Of a stretch of DNA of 34,184 nucleotides, positions 23,784-31,302 are shown piece by piece. Position 1 is the stretch's first letter. Every line of letters starts with the position of its first letter. Under the pieces are notes generated by a model that had not been told where the DNA came from, did no database searches, and worked only from the letters and a program-made list of their open reading frames with translations. The DNA is from Acetobacteraceae bacterium (GTDB taxonomy: Bacteria > Pseudomonadota > Alphaproteobacteria > Acetobacterales > Acetobacteraceae), in assembly GCA_031291795.1 (NCBI GenBank), contig JARLIJ010000295.1, positions 1-34,184 of the forward strand, read 5' to 3'. The position numbers and the translations under genes were made by a program.

Positions 23784-25693
23784 GTTGCCCCCATGCCGGC
23801 GAGCAAGGTCAGCACCAGCGCGAGCAGCACGAGCAGTGCCAGCGGGACCTGCTGCGGGAGGTGGCGTGCCGCGTGGCGCAGGTATGCCCTGCGGCGGGCA
23901 ATCCGGAGCGACGGAAGCCGGCGGACATCCAGGCGAATCAATGGCCTCGGTGGAACGAGGTCCGGCAGGAATCCGACGCCGGTCGCCTGGGTCAACGGAT
24001 CGCCGAACGGCATCCAGGCGGGGGGCGGCGCGAAACCGTCCTGCCAGGCCGGGACGGCCTCCCCGGGCGGAAGGCCGCGGCGACGCTGCAGCCATACCAC
24101 CATGCCGCCGCACAGCGCGACAAGGGCCGCCAGCGGCAGGGGGGCATAGCCTGGGGCATCGGTCACGGCCGAGAGTTGCAACAGGCCGGCGCGGCCTCCG
24201 AGGTCGGCGCCGGTCAACTGGCGGATCGCCGGATCTGCCAGCAGCCGCAAGACGCTGCCGGGCACCAGGCCCAGCATGGCGGACACGCCGGCCAGCGTCA
24301 GCAGTGCGGCCCGGACCGGGCGCGGGGGATCCTGTGCGGCCGTGGCCCGGGGCGTGCGCGGGCGGCCGAGGCAGGCGACGCCGACCAGCCGGACCAGCGC
24401 GGTGCCGCTCAGCGCGGCGGTGAGCGCGAGGACCAGGGCCGCTCCGGCGAGCACCAGGGAAGGCGCCAGGCCGGTCGCACGCGGCGCCGACAGGATCGCC
24501 TGGAACAGCAGGTAGACGCTGGCAAAGCCGGCTGCGGGCGGGAGTGCGGCCAGGCCAAATACGCCGGCGAGCAACGCGATGGTGGTAAGCGGCATGAAGT
24601 GGCCCAGGCCACCGAGGCGATCGAGCCGGCGGGTGCCCGCCCCGTTGCGGATGAACGCCGCCGCCAGCGTGGCCAGCGTCCCGCACACTGCCTGGGTCGC
24701 CAGCAGGAGCAGCATGGCGGCCACGGCGAGGGCGGCCAGGTCCGGCAGGTCCGCCGCTTTGGCGAGCAGGACCAGCCCGAGCGCCATCGCGGCGAGGCCG
24801 GTTTGCCGATGGCTGATGGCGGCGACGGCTGAATCGAGTTCGGTGGCGCGTGCCGCCTGCCAGCCTCCGACGAGGGCGGTTGCGGCACCCAGGGCGAGTG
24901 GCAGCAAGGCCCACCAAAGTGGTGCCGGGCCGGTCAACTCCGCCGCGATCCGCAGCAGTATGCCGTGCGCGATCGGGACCACGCCGCCGCACAGCATCGC
25001 CGTGGCCGGCGGCGGGCTGTCGCAGGCCGCCGGGACAAGCCAGGCATGCAGCGGCACGAGCCCGGCAAGGGCACCGGCCGCGGCCAACGCGCATACGAAC
25101 CCGGCACCGGCGCGCCATGGGTCGGGCGGCGTCGCACGGATCGCCTCAAAGGTGCTGGCGGCGCCGGAAGGCGACAATAGGGCCAGAGCGACGAACAGCC
25201 CGGCCGCGGCGAACAGCATGACCACGAGCTGGATGGTGCGGGCACGTCCGGGTTGGGCGCAGGTCCACAGGGCTGCGCCGGCCACGGAGAACCCGATGGC
25301 CAGGGTGACCGCGTCGGCTGCGAGCACGGCCAGCCCCAGACCGGCGAGGCTGATGGGGAGGCCCGCCCCACCGGTGGTTGCCTTTCGTTCGGTTGCCTCG
25401 GCGATCACGGCGATGGCGGCTCCGGCGATGAACAACAGGCAGAGGAGGCCGGCGGCCAGCGGGTCCAGGGCCAAATGCATGGCCTGGTCGGCCGGGCCGA
25501 AAGGCAATTCCAGCGTGGTCGAGGGATTGCCGGCGGCGAGGGCGAGCAGGGCCAGCATGCCGCCGAAGCCGGCCAGGCCGGCGCATCCCAGATCGACGGC
25601 GCCCTTTATGCGCGGAACGACGGCGCCCAGCACGCCAAGGCCGAACAATGCGACGAGCAGGACGGCGAGTGCCGCAAGGATGGGATCGCTCAC
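23780..25693 (-). CDS. hyfB: HyfB/NuoL-like antiporter-type membrane subunit
   Basis: First gene of the operon, 637 aa, about sixteen hydrophobic segments; HyfB (E. coli 672 aa) and NuoL are the same family. Recognisable parts are the LDPLAAGLLCLLFI helix, GLVPLHAWLVPAACDSPPP (residues 211-229, the conserved PLHxWLPxAH block, with the second His lost), RRLDRLGGLGHFMPLT and LAALPPAAGF. The channel Lys of TM7 (SGVMIKxG in relatives) is Pro240 in CGGVVPIAHG, the TM5 Glu region reads AIGFSVAGAALW, and HALFK of TM8 reads TQAVCGT. GTG 25693 start; the SD is weak. It should form the distal end of the membrane arm, but the loss of charged residues questions proton pumping. Confidence 0.85.
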   Translation of the reverse strand: MSDPILAALAVLLVALFGLGVLGAVVPRIKGAVDLGCAGLAGFGGMLALLALAAGNPSTTLELPFGPADQAMHLALDPLAAGLLCLLFIAGAAIAVIAEATERKATTGGAGLPISLAGLGLAVLAADAVTLAIGFSVAGAALWTCAQPGRARTIQLVVMLFAAAGLFVALALLSPSGAASTFEAIRATPPDPWRAGAGFVCALAAAGALAGLVPLHAWLVPAACDSPPPATAMLCGGVVPIAHGILLRIAAELTGPAPLWWALLPLALGAATALVGGWQAARATELDSAVAAISHRQTGLAAMALGLVLLAKAADLPDLAALAVAAMLLLLATQAVCGTLATLAAAFIRNGAGTRRLDRLGGLGHFMPLTTIALLAGVFGLAALPPAAGFASVYLLFQAILSAPRATGLAPSLVLAGAALVLALTAALSGTALVRLVGVACLGRPRTPRATAAQDPPRPVRAALLTLAGVSAMLGLVPGSVLRLLADPAIRQLTGADLGGRAGLLQLSAVTDAPGYAPLPLAALVALCGGMVVWLQRRRGLPPGEAVPAWQDGFAPPPAWMPFGDPLTQATGVGFLPDLVPPRPLIRLDVRRLPSLRIARRRAYLRHAARHLPQQVPLALLVLLALVLTLLAGMGAT

Positions 25694-25996
25694 GCGGGCA
25701 CGCTAGCAGAGTGCGGCGGAGTCGGAACGCGGCAGGAGGCAGCAGATGTTGCGGAATGTGGCGCACGATCCTGCGACGAGGAGAGTCCCGTCACGACCGA
25801 AGGCGCACGCAGGGATGGTGCGAACGGTCTCGCGCGCCAGCCGGTGTTACGCCAGCCGCCGTTGACACTGACCTTCCCCACTCATCATAGCCGGCCCCTG
25901 TGCCGGCCATCCATGAGGCAGCATGCCGCGACAGATGGCCGGCACGGTGGCCGGCCATGACGAAGGCAGGAGGGTCACTGTCTTCGTCGGCTGGTA
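25694..25996. other. 303-bp intergenic region, hyf leader and AKR 3' end
   Basis: It lies upstream of the hyfB-I operon (minus) and downstream of the aldo-keto reductase gene (minus). The main structure is the inverted repeat pair at 25882-25963. The rest is GC-rich with no supported ORF; I see no convincing promoter motif. The hyf promoter should lie in 25694-25880, and the aldo-keto reductase transcript probably ends at the inverted repeat. Confidence 0.5.
25882..25963. repeat. Paired REP-like inverted repeats (BIME-like)
   Basis: Two 30-bp arms in opposite orientation, 25882-25911 and 25934-25963, with a 22-base spacer; 26 of 30 positions agree when one arm is reverse-complemented. Each arm is itself dyad-rich (GCCGGC cores). 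The pair is 34 bases past the stop of the aldo-keto reductase gene. The half-motif GGCCGGCCATGACG recurs at about 32134-32147 and a related form at 7192-7205, suggesting a dispersed family. A role in transcript ending or stability is typical of REP pairs but not shown here. Confidence 0.7.
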
Positions 25997-26839
25997 TTAC
26001 AGCAGGTCCAGCGGCTGCTTGCGGGACGGCGGGCGATGCGCGGCATCGATCTCGGCCAGGTCCTGCGGCGTCAGCTGCAGCGCGGCCGCCGCGGCATTCT
26101 CCCGCACATGCTCCGCCGACGACGCCTTGGGGATCGAGATGACGGTCCCGGACCGCATGCTCCAGGCGATGGCGACCTGGGCGGGCGAGACCCCATGCCG
26201 CCGCGCGACCGCCACCAGCGCCGGGGCGTGCAGCAGCCGCGCCGGGCTATGCCCGAGCGGGGAGTAGGCCATGAGCGGGATGGCGCGTTCGGTGCACCAG
26301 GGCAGCAGGTCGAACTCGATCCCGCGGCTGTTCGGATGGTACAGCACCTGGTCGACCGCACAGTGCCCGCCGTCCGGCACGCCGGCCAGTTCCTCCATGT
26401 CGTCGGTATCGAGGTTCGATACGCCCCAATGGCGGATCTTGCCCGCCTTGCGCAGCGCCTCGAACGCCGCAACCGTCTCGGCCAGAGGATGGCTGCCGCG
26501 CCAGTGCAGCAAATAGAGATCGATCCGGTCGGTGTTCAACCGTTTCAGGCTGCGCTCGCAGGCCGCCGGCACGCCGCTGCGGGAGGCATTGTGGGGATAG
26601 ACCTTGCTCACGATGAACAGCTTGTCGCGCTGCCCGGCGATGGCCTGGGCGACGACCTCCTCCGAACCGCCATCGGCGTACATCTCGGCCGTGTCGATCA
26701 GTGTCAGGCCGAGATCGATGCCGCAGCGCAACGCCGCGATCTCCTGCTTCGCGTGGCCTGGGTGCTCGCCCATGTACCAGGTGCCCTGGCCCAAAGCGGG
26801 GACGGCCTCGCCGCCCGGCAGGCGAACGGTCGGGATCAT
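25997..26839 (-). CDS. Aldo/keto reductase (YeaE-like)
   Basis: A 280-aa (alpha/beta)8 NADPH-dependent oxidoreductase. The start is ATG 26839, sharing ATGA with the upstream dipeptidase gene; the track's extra 17 residues are not needed. Catalytic tetrad Asp49 and Tyr54 (LIDTAEMYADGGSEE), Lys79 (VSKVYPHN) and His112 (LLHWRG) is complete, and cofactor-binding ISIPKASSAEHVREN is near the C-terminus. The WCTERAIPLMAYSPLG stretch is typical. The enzyme reduces aldehydes or ketones (methylglyoxal in some YeaE-like members), but the substrate cannot be read here. Translationally coupled to the M19 dipeptidase. Confidence 0.92.
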   Translation of the reverse strand: MIPTVRLPGGEAVPALGQGTWYMGEHPGHAKQEIAALRCGIDLGLTLIDTAEMYADGGSEEVVAQAIAGQRDKLFIVSKVYPHNASRSGVPAACERSLKRLNTDRIDLYLLHWRGSHPLAETVAAFEALRKAGKIRHWGVSNLDTDDMEELAGVPDGGHCAVDQVLYHPNSRGIEFDLLPWCTERAIPLMAYSPLGHSPARLLHAPALVAVARRHGVSPAQVAIAWSMRSGTVISIPKASSAEHVRENAAAAALQLTPQDLAEIDAAHRPPSRKQPLDLL

Positions 26840-27864
26840 TCCGCAGCCTCCTCCGCTGCACGCAGGACGCGCAGGAAGTTGCCGCCCCACAGTTTTGTCA
26901 TTGCGTCCCGGTCATAGCCGCGGCGCACCAGCTCGATCGTCACGTTGGCGCTGTCTGCGGCATTGCGCCAGTCGCTGAAGCCGCCGCCACCGTCGAAGTC
27001 CGACGAGATGCCGACATGGTCGATGCCGATCCGCTTGACGGCATGATCCACATGGTCCGCAAAATCCGCGACCGTCACCTGGTCGGGCTTGGCGTTCGGG
27101 CGCAGGAACGCGGCGACGGCGGTGATCTGGATCACGCCCTTCACGTCCCGCAGCACGTCGAGCTGCCAGTCCATCATGTTGCGCGGGTGGTCGCAGAACA
27201 CGCTGACGCAGGAATGCGTCGAGACGATCGGGGTGCGGGAGGCCTCGGCCGCCTGCAGCATCGAATCGCGCGACACATGCGCCACGTCGACCACCATGCC
27301 GACCCGGTTGAGCTCCGCCACGGCCGCGCGGCCCAACGTGGACAGGCCGCCATGTTCGGTGTCGCGGTCGCCCAGGTCGCGCCTGGGATTGCAGCTATCC
27401 GCCAGCGCGTTGTGGCCGTTATGGGTCAGGGTGAGGTAGCGGGCGCCCAATTCCCGCAGCCGGGCGATGCGGCCGAGGTCGGCGCCGATGGCGAAGCCGT
27501 TCTCCACCGCCGGGATGACCGCCAGCACGCCGTCGCGCTTGGCCGCCTCGATCTGGTCGGCCGTCTGGGTGACGCGCGCGGTCAGGCCGCCCTCGGTGCG
27601 GCCCATGGCGTTGATCGACTGCAGCATCGCGCAGGCGCGGGCGAACGCGGCGTCCTCGGCGGCAGGGCTGCGCTGGGCCTGCGGGACGTAGGCCACGAAG
27701 CAGCCGGCGGTCAGGCCGCCGCGGTGCATCTTGGGGATATCGACGCAGCGAGTGCCATCCTGGAACGCGTCCGGCCCAGTCGGCCAGGGGATGTCGATAT
27801 GGGTGTCGATGGTCAGCAAGGCGCGATGGAGCGCCAGGGCATCCGGGGCAAGGGCATCGTTCAT
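26836..27864 (-). CDS. Membrane dipeptidase family protein (peptidase M19)
   Basis: A 342-aa zinc dipeptidase of the renal dipeptidase family. The start ATG 27864 (MNDALAPDALALHRALLTID) matches the family N-terminus; the track's 93 extra residues are intergenic sequence. The metal site is visible: His22 and Asp24 in DTHIDIP, the bridging Glu in IPAVENG, His in VDVAHVSRD and in STHSCVSVFCDHPRN, and GIDHVGISSDFDG near the end. It hydrolyses dipeptides, including D-amino-acid-containing ones, in characterised members. No signal peptide, so likely cytoplasmic. Its mRNA continues into the aldo-keto reductase gene (4-bp overlap). Confidence 0.93.
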   Translation of the reverse strand: MNDALAPDALALHRALLTIDTHIDIPWPTGPDAFQDGTRCVDIPKMHRGGLTAGCFVAYVPQAQRSPAAEDAAFARACAMLQSINAMGRTEGGLTARVTQTADQIEAAKRDGVLAVIPAVENGFAIGADLGRIARLRELGARYLTLTHNGHNALADSCNPRRDLGDRDTEHGGLSTLGRAAVAELNRVGMVVDVAHVSRDSMLQAAEASRTPIVSTHSCVSVFCDHPRNMMDWQLDVLRDVKGVIQITAVAAFLRPNAKPDQVTVADFADHVDHAVKRIGIDHVGISSDFDGGGGFSDWRNAADSANVTIELVRRGYDRDAMTKLWGGNFLRVLRAAEEAAE

Positions 27865-28292
27865 GGCCGCGCACGCTCGCAGATATCGGCCCGCCACGGA
27901 AGGGCCCCCGGGAAGGGGCTGGCCGCGGCGGCCTACCGCGTGCCGCCCGCACCATGCCGGCCATGGATCGGTCAGCGCGTCCGAACCGGTTTTTTTGTTT
28001 CGCCCGGCCTCCGTTTCGCCCGGACACCCGGGGCGATCGCCGCATGCGGGCTGCGCCCTCCGGGCGCTGGGCGGGGCTGCGATCGGCGACCGACCAAAGT
28101 CACCCTGATACAAATAATAACGCTCGCCACCACGATTGTACATAAATTGTTGATGTGGTCGAATCCTGTTGGAATCCCCGTTCCAGGTCGGCTTAGTCGT
28201 ATCCTCGATCAGAGGCGACCATCAGCGCCAAAACAACGGTGCGACCGTGCACGACGCCATCTCGGCTGCAGCGGTCACGCCATGGGGGAAAA
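27865..28292. other. 428-bp divergent intergenic region
   Basis: Between the dipeptidase (minus) and the methyltransferase-like gene (plus). 28090-28165 is AT-rich (ACAAATAATAACG, ATTGTACATAAATTGTTG) and is the probable promoter zone for one or both directions. TTTCGCCCGG occurs twice, 16 bases apart, at 27998 and 28014. A run of T (27990-27996) follows a short GC stretch but without a solid hairpin. No credible ORF. Confidence 0.45.
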
Positions 28293-29270
28293 ATGACAGC
28301 GGCGACCGCCTCGTCAACGGATCGGCAGACACGCCCCGCTCGTTCGAGCTTGCAACGATTTGGCACGTTGCTCTACGCCCTCAAGCGGGCACGCAACGAC
28401 AAAGAGAAGTATCGCAAGATATTTATCGAACGACTGACGGAACCTCTTCATCTCAACCTCATTGCTTGCGGCGTCCTGCTGTTTGGCAAGCTCCGTCATC
28501 GGATTGCATTCGATCTTGTTGTGCGCCAGCAATTCGCGTTTCCCATCCTTTATGCCGCCGAACAGGCCGCCGCCCGGAACATCCGCCGCATCTCGATCGT
28601 CGAATTCGGCGTCGCAAGCGGTTCGGGTCTGTTGAACATGTGCACCATCGCCGCCGATGTCATGCGCGCCACCGGCGTAGAGATCGAGGTCTATGGCTTC
28701 GACTCCACCACCGGCATGCCGACGCCGATCGACCATCGAGATCATCCCGAGCATTGGCAGGAGGGCGACTTTCCGATGGATGTCGACCGCCTGCAGCAGG
28801 CTTTGCCTCCGTTCGCGCACCTGCTGATCGGCGACGTCGAGAGTACCATCCCCGCCTTCCTGGCGACGCTTTCGCCGGAAGCACCGCTGGCGTTCGTCTC
28901 GCTCGACCTGGATTATTATTCTTCGACGAAGAAGGCGCTCGAAGCGTTCAAGGGCCCACCAGGGCTGTACATGCCGTCAGTGGTGGTCTATCTGGACGAT
29001 ATTGTCGAGGACTCGACGAACCCATGGTGCGGCGAGAACCTGGCAATCCGGGAGTTCAACGAGGAGACCGAACTCCGGAAGATCGCACCGTTTCCACTTC
29101 TGCGGACGAAACGGATTTTCAAGAACGCGCGCTGGATCGACCAGATCTACCTGCTGCAGGTATTGGACCATGAGGAGCGCCGCCCGAAGATCCGCCGGCA
29201 AGGGCATACGCTGCCAAACGAATATATCGCCCTGCGGCCGCGTGCGGGTCAGGTGATCGACGCAGATTAG
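28293..29270 (+). CDS. Class I SAM-dependent methyltransferase-like protein
   Basis: A 325-aa protein of uncertain specificity. Start ATG 28293 follows GGGGGAAAA; an alternative GTG start at 28239 is less likely. The centre has a Rossmann methyltransferase look: VEFGVASGSGLLNM (motif I), YGFDSTTGMPTPID (motif II-like), SLDLDYYSSTKKALEAF and VVVYLDDIVED, an arrangement seen in macrocin O-methyltransferase/TylF-like and cephalosporin-hydroxylase-like proteins. The N-terminal 60 residues are basic and do not help. No sugar- or capsule-synthesis genes adjoin it. Codon use is less GC-biased than in its neighbours and the upstream region is AT-rich, suggesting possible recent acquisition. Confidence 0.65.
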   Translation: MTAATASSTDRQTRPARSSLQRFGTLLYALKRARNDKEKYRKIFIERLTEPLHLNLIACGVLLFGKLRHRIAFDLVVRQQFAFPILYAAEQAAARNIRRISIVEFGVASGSGLLNMCTIAADVMRATGVEIEVYGFDSTTGMPTPIDHRDHPEHWQEGDFPMDVDRLQQALPPFAHLLIGDVESTIPAFLATLSPEAPLAFVSLDLDYYSSTKKALEAFKGPPGLYMPSVVVYLDDIVEDSTNPWCGENLAIREFNEETELRKIAPFPLLRTKRIFKNARWIDQIYLLQVLDHEERRPKIRRQGHTLPNEYIALRPRAGQVIDAD

Positions 29271-29431
29271 GCGCCGCGTGCCCCATCGGCAGTGAGCTGC
29301 CGGACCGGCCTGGCGCGACCGGCAGTGAATCGGCCGACGCTCGGCCGCCTGACCAAGCTGCAACGCAATCGGTGATTGTTGCGGCATGTAAGCGTATATC
29401 CCCGGACATCTCTCTCCAGGGAAACGGCCCG

Positions 29432-30100
29432 ATGAGGCGGTGGACATTTCCGATCTGGCTGGTGCTGGCCGTCCCCGCCGAGATGGCGGCGGCGTCCGGA
29501 CCGGGCCGCCCGGCCGAGGAACGGATCGGCACCTGGGTCCTCACCTGCGCTCCGGCGCCGGCCCCCTGCATGCTGCGGCACGCGACCGCCCTTGTCCGAT
29601 CCGTGGCGGGCATCGATGCCAGCCTGGACATCGAGCGGCGCGGGAATGCTTTCGTCCCGGTGGTGACGCTGCGGGGATTGAAACCGGCCGCGATGGTCGC
29701 CGCGATCGCCATGCCGATGGTGTCATTGCGCTTCGACGATGGCGCGTGGATTCCGCTCACCTGCGATGCCGGCGAGGCGATGCTTGCCTGCGCCCCGGAC
29801 GGCTCCGAGGCTGAGACCGCGGCCGACGCGCTACCGGTGGCGCGCAGCATGACGCTGCAACTGCGGTCGGGAGTCCCTGGCGTGGCGCTGCCGCCGCTCA
29901 GCCGGACGCTTGCACTGGCCGGGACGTCCGACGCGCTGGGGCGGTTGCGCGCACGGGGGGCGGTTGGCGAGGACGCGTCGTCCTCGCCCGGCCTGGATTG
30001 GCGCGACATGCTCGACCGTGTGCTGCGGGCGGTGGGGTTTGCGCACGGGACGGCCGACCTGCCGCCCTGGGCGGCGCAACTGATGCGGAACCGGGTGTAG
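29432..30100 (+). CDS. IalB-like periplasmic protein
   Basis: A 222-aa exported protein. Start ATG 29432 has AGGGA about 9 bases upstream. Signal peptide: MRRW, a hydrophobic core (FPIWLVLAV), likely cleavage near AAA-S about residue 21. The mature protein starts with the invasion-associated locus B pattern TWVLTCAPAPAPCMLRH (Cys39, Cys46, a probable disulfide) and later LTCDAGEAMLACAPDG. IalB-family proteins are common periplasmic or outer-membrane proteins of alphaproteobacteria, mostly of unknown function; the 'invasion' name comes from Bartonella and does not imply virulence here. It ends 9 bp before the convergent BKACE gene. Confidence 0.75.
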   Translation: MRRWTFPIWLVLAVPAEMAAASGPGRPAEERIGTWVLTCAPAPAPCMLRHATALVRSVAGIDASLDIERRGNAFVPVVTLRGLKPAAMVAAIAMPMVSLRFDDGAWIPLTCDAGEAMLACAPDGSEAETAADALPVARSMTLQLRSGVPGVALPPLSRTLALAGTSDALGRLRARGAVGEDASSSPGLDWRDMLDRVLRAVGFAHGTADLPPWAAQLMRNRV

Positions 30101-30109
30101 CGCCGGCGG

Positions 30110-31036
30110 TCAGAAACCGACCCGATCGCCGCCCTTCAGGCGCAGGATTTCGCGGGCTTCCGCGGGCGTGGCGATCTCCAGGCTCAGATCCTCCAGGATC
30201 CGACGAATCTTCGCGACCTGTTCGGCGTTCGACTTCGCGAGCTGGCCTTTCCCGATATAGAGGCTGTCCTCCAACCCGACGCGCACGTTCCCGCCGTTGA
30301 TCCCAGCCATGGTGGTGAACGCCATCTGGTGACGCCCGGCCGCCAGCACCGACCAGACATAGGCGTCACCGAACAGCCGGTCCGCCGTCTCCTTGGCGAA
30401 CAGCAGGTTGCGCGGCTCCGCGCCGATACCGCCCAGGATGCCGAAGATCGACTGCACGAACAGCGGCGGCTCCACAATCTTGCGGTCGAGGCAGTAGGCC
30501 AGGTTGTAGAGGTGGCCGATATCGTAGCACTCGAACTCGAAGCGGGTGCCGTGGCCTTTCCCGAGTTTCTCGACGATGCCTTCGATGTCCTTGAAGGTGT
30601 TGCGGAAGATGAAGTTTTCGGTGTTGTCGAGGTAGGGCTTCTCCCACGGGAATTTCCATTTCGCGATGCGGTCGCCCGCGCGCGAGATGTTGAAGTTCAT
30701 GCTGCCCATGTTGAGGCTGCACATCTCCGGCTTCGCCGCCAGGGGTGCTGCTAGCCGCTCCTCCAGCGTCATGGTCAGGCCGCCGCCGGTGGTGATGTTG
30801 ATCACCGCGTCCGTGCTCTGCTTGATCGTGGGCAGGAACCGCATGAACACGGACGGATCGGGGGTGGGCGAGCCATCGATCGGGTCGCGGGCGTGCAGGT
30901 GGATGATCGCCGCGCCGGCTTCGGCCGCCTCGATCGACGACCTGGCGATTTCCTCGGGGGTGATCGGCAGGTAGTCCGACATGCTGGGCGTGTGGATGGC
31001 GCCAGTGACGGCGCAGCTGATGATGACCTTGGTCAT
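30110..31036 (-). CDS. BKACE family enzyme (3-keto-5-aminohexanoate cleavage-like)
   Basis: A 308-aa TIM-barrel enzyme of the Kce/BKACE (DUF849) family, which condenses or cleaves beta-keto acids with acetyl-CoA using zinc. Zn ligands by family are His46 and His48 in HLHARD (residues 46-51), and a conserved Glu/Asp in NVRVGLEDSLYIG (Glu256). The N-terminus MTKVIISCAVTGAIHTPSMSDY is typical. The lysine-fermentation genes that would define Kce are absent, so only the family is claimed; substrates range over many beta-keto acids. Start ATG 31036. A leader with two mutually exclusive hairpins lies upstream. Confidence 0.9.
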   Translation of the reverse strand: MTKVIISCAVTGAIHTPSMSDYLPITPEEIARSSIEAAEAGAAIIHLHARDPIDGSPTPDPSVFMRFLPTIKQSTDAVINITTGGGLTMTLEERLAAPLAAKPEMCSLNMGSMNFNISRAGDRIAKWKFPWEKPYLDNTENFIFRNTFKDIEGIVEKLGKGHGTRFEFECYDIGHLYNLAYCLDRKIVEPPLFVQSIFGILGGIGAEPRNLLFAKETADRLFGDAYVWSVLAAGRHQMAFTTMAGINGGNVRVGLEDSLYIGKGQLAKSNAEQVAKIRRILEDLSLEIATPAEAREILRLKGGDRVGF

Positions 31037-31076
31037 GTATGACGTTTCCCGGTTCGCAGCGGAGCGGCCCGAGTCT

Positions 31077-31118
31077 GCACCGGCCTGCGCCGGCAGGCAA
31101 ACCGGGGAAGGCCGGTGC
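31077..31118 (-). promoter_or_regulatory. Alternative hairpins in the BKACE leader
   Basis: GCACCGGCCT (31077-31086) pairs perfectly with AGGCCGGTGC (31109-31118), a 10-bp stem. A shorter hairpin, GCCTGC (31083-31088) with GCAGGC (31093-31098), uses overlapping bases, so only one can form at a time. The structures lie 41-82 bases upstream of the start codon, in a 266-bp gap. A further 10-base palindrome, GCACCGGTGC, is at 31281-31290. Whether this is transcribed leader is unknown. Confidence 0.35.
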
Positions 31119-31302
31119 GAGGGCGTGCAGGCCTTGGCGCCGTTCTCATTGCCGCTGCGAAAACCAGCTCGGAACTGGTCGCGCAGCCCGATCTTCTGCG
31201 CGGTCGGCTATTACAACCCCCGACATCGTACGGGGCCGGCGAGGGATCCTGTCACCGCCGAAGGCTCCCCGTCAGGGTAAGCACCGGTGCCGGCCGCCAA
31301 GG

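Noticed and set aside
27965-28000. Terminator at the seven-T run
   Set aside because: Only a 4-bp stem precedes it and no plus-strand gene ends there.
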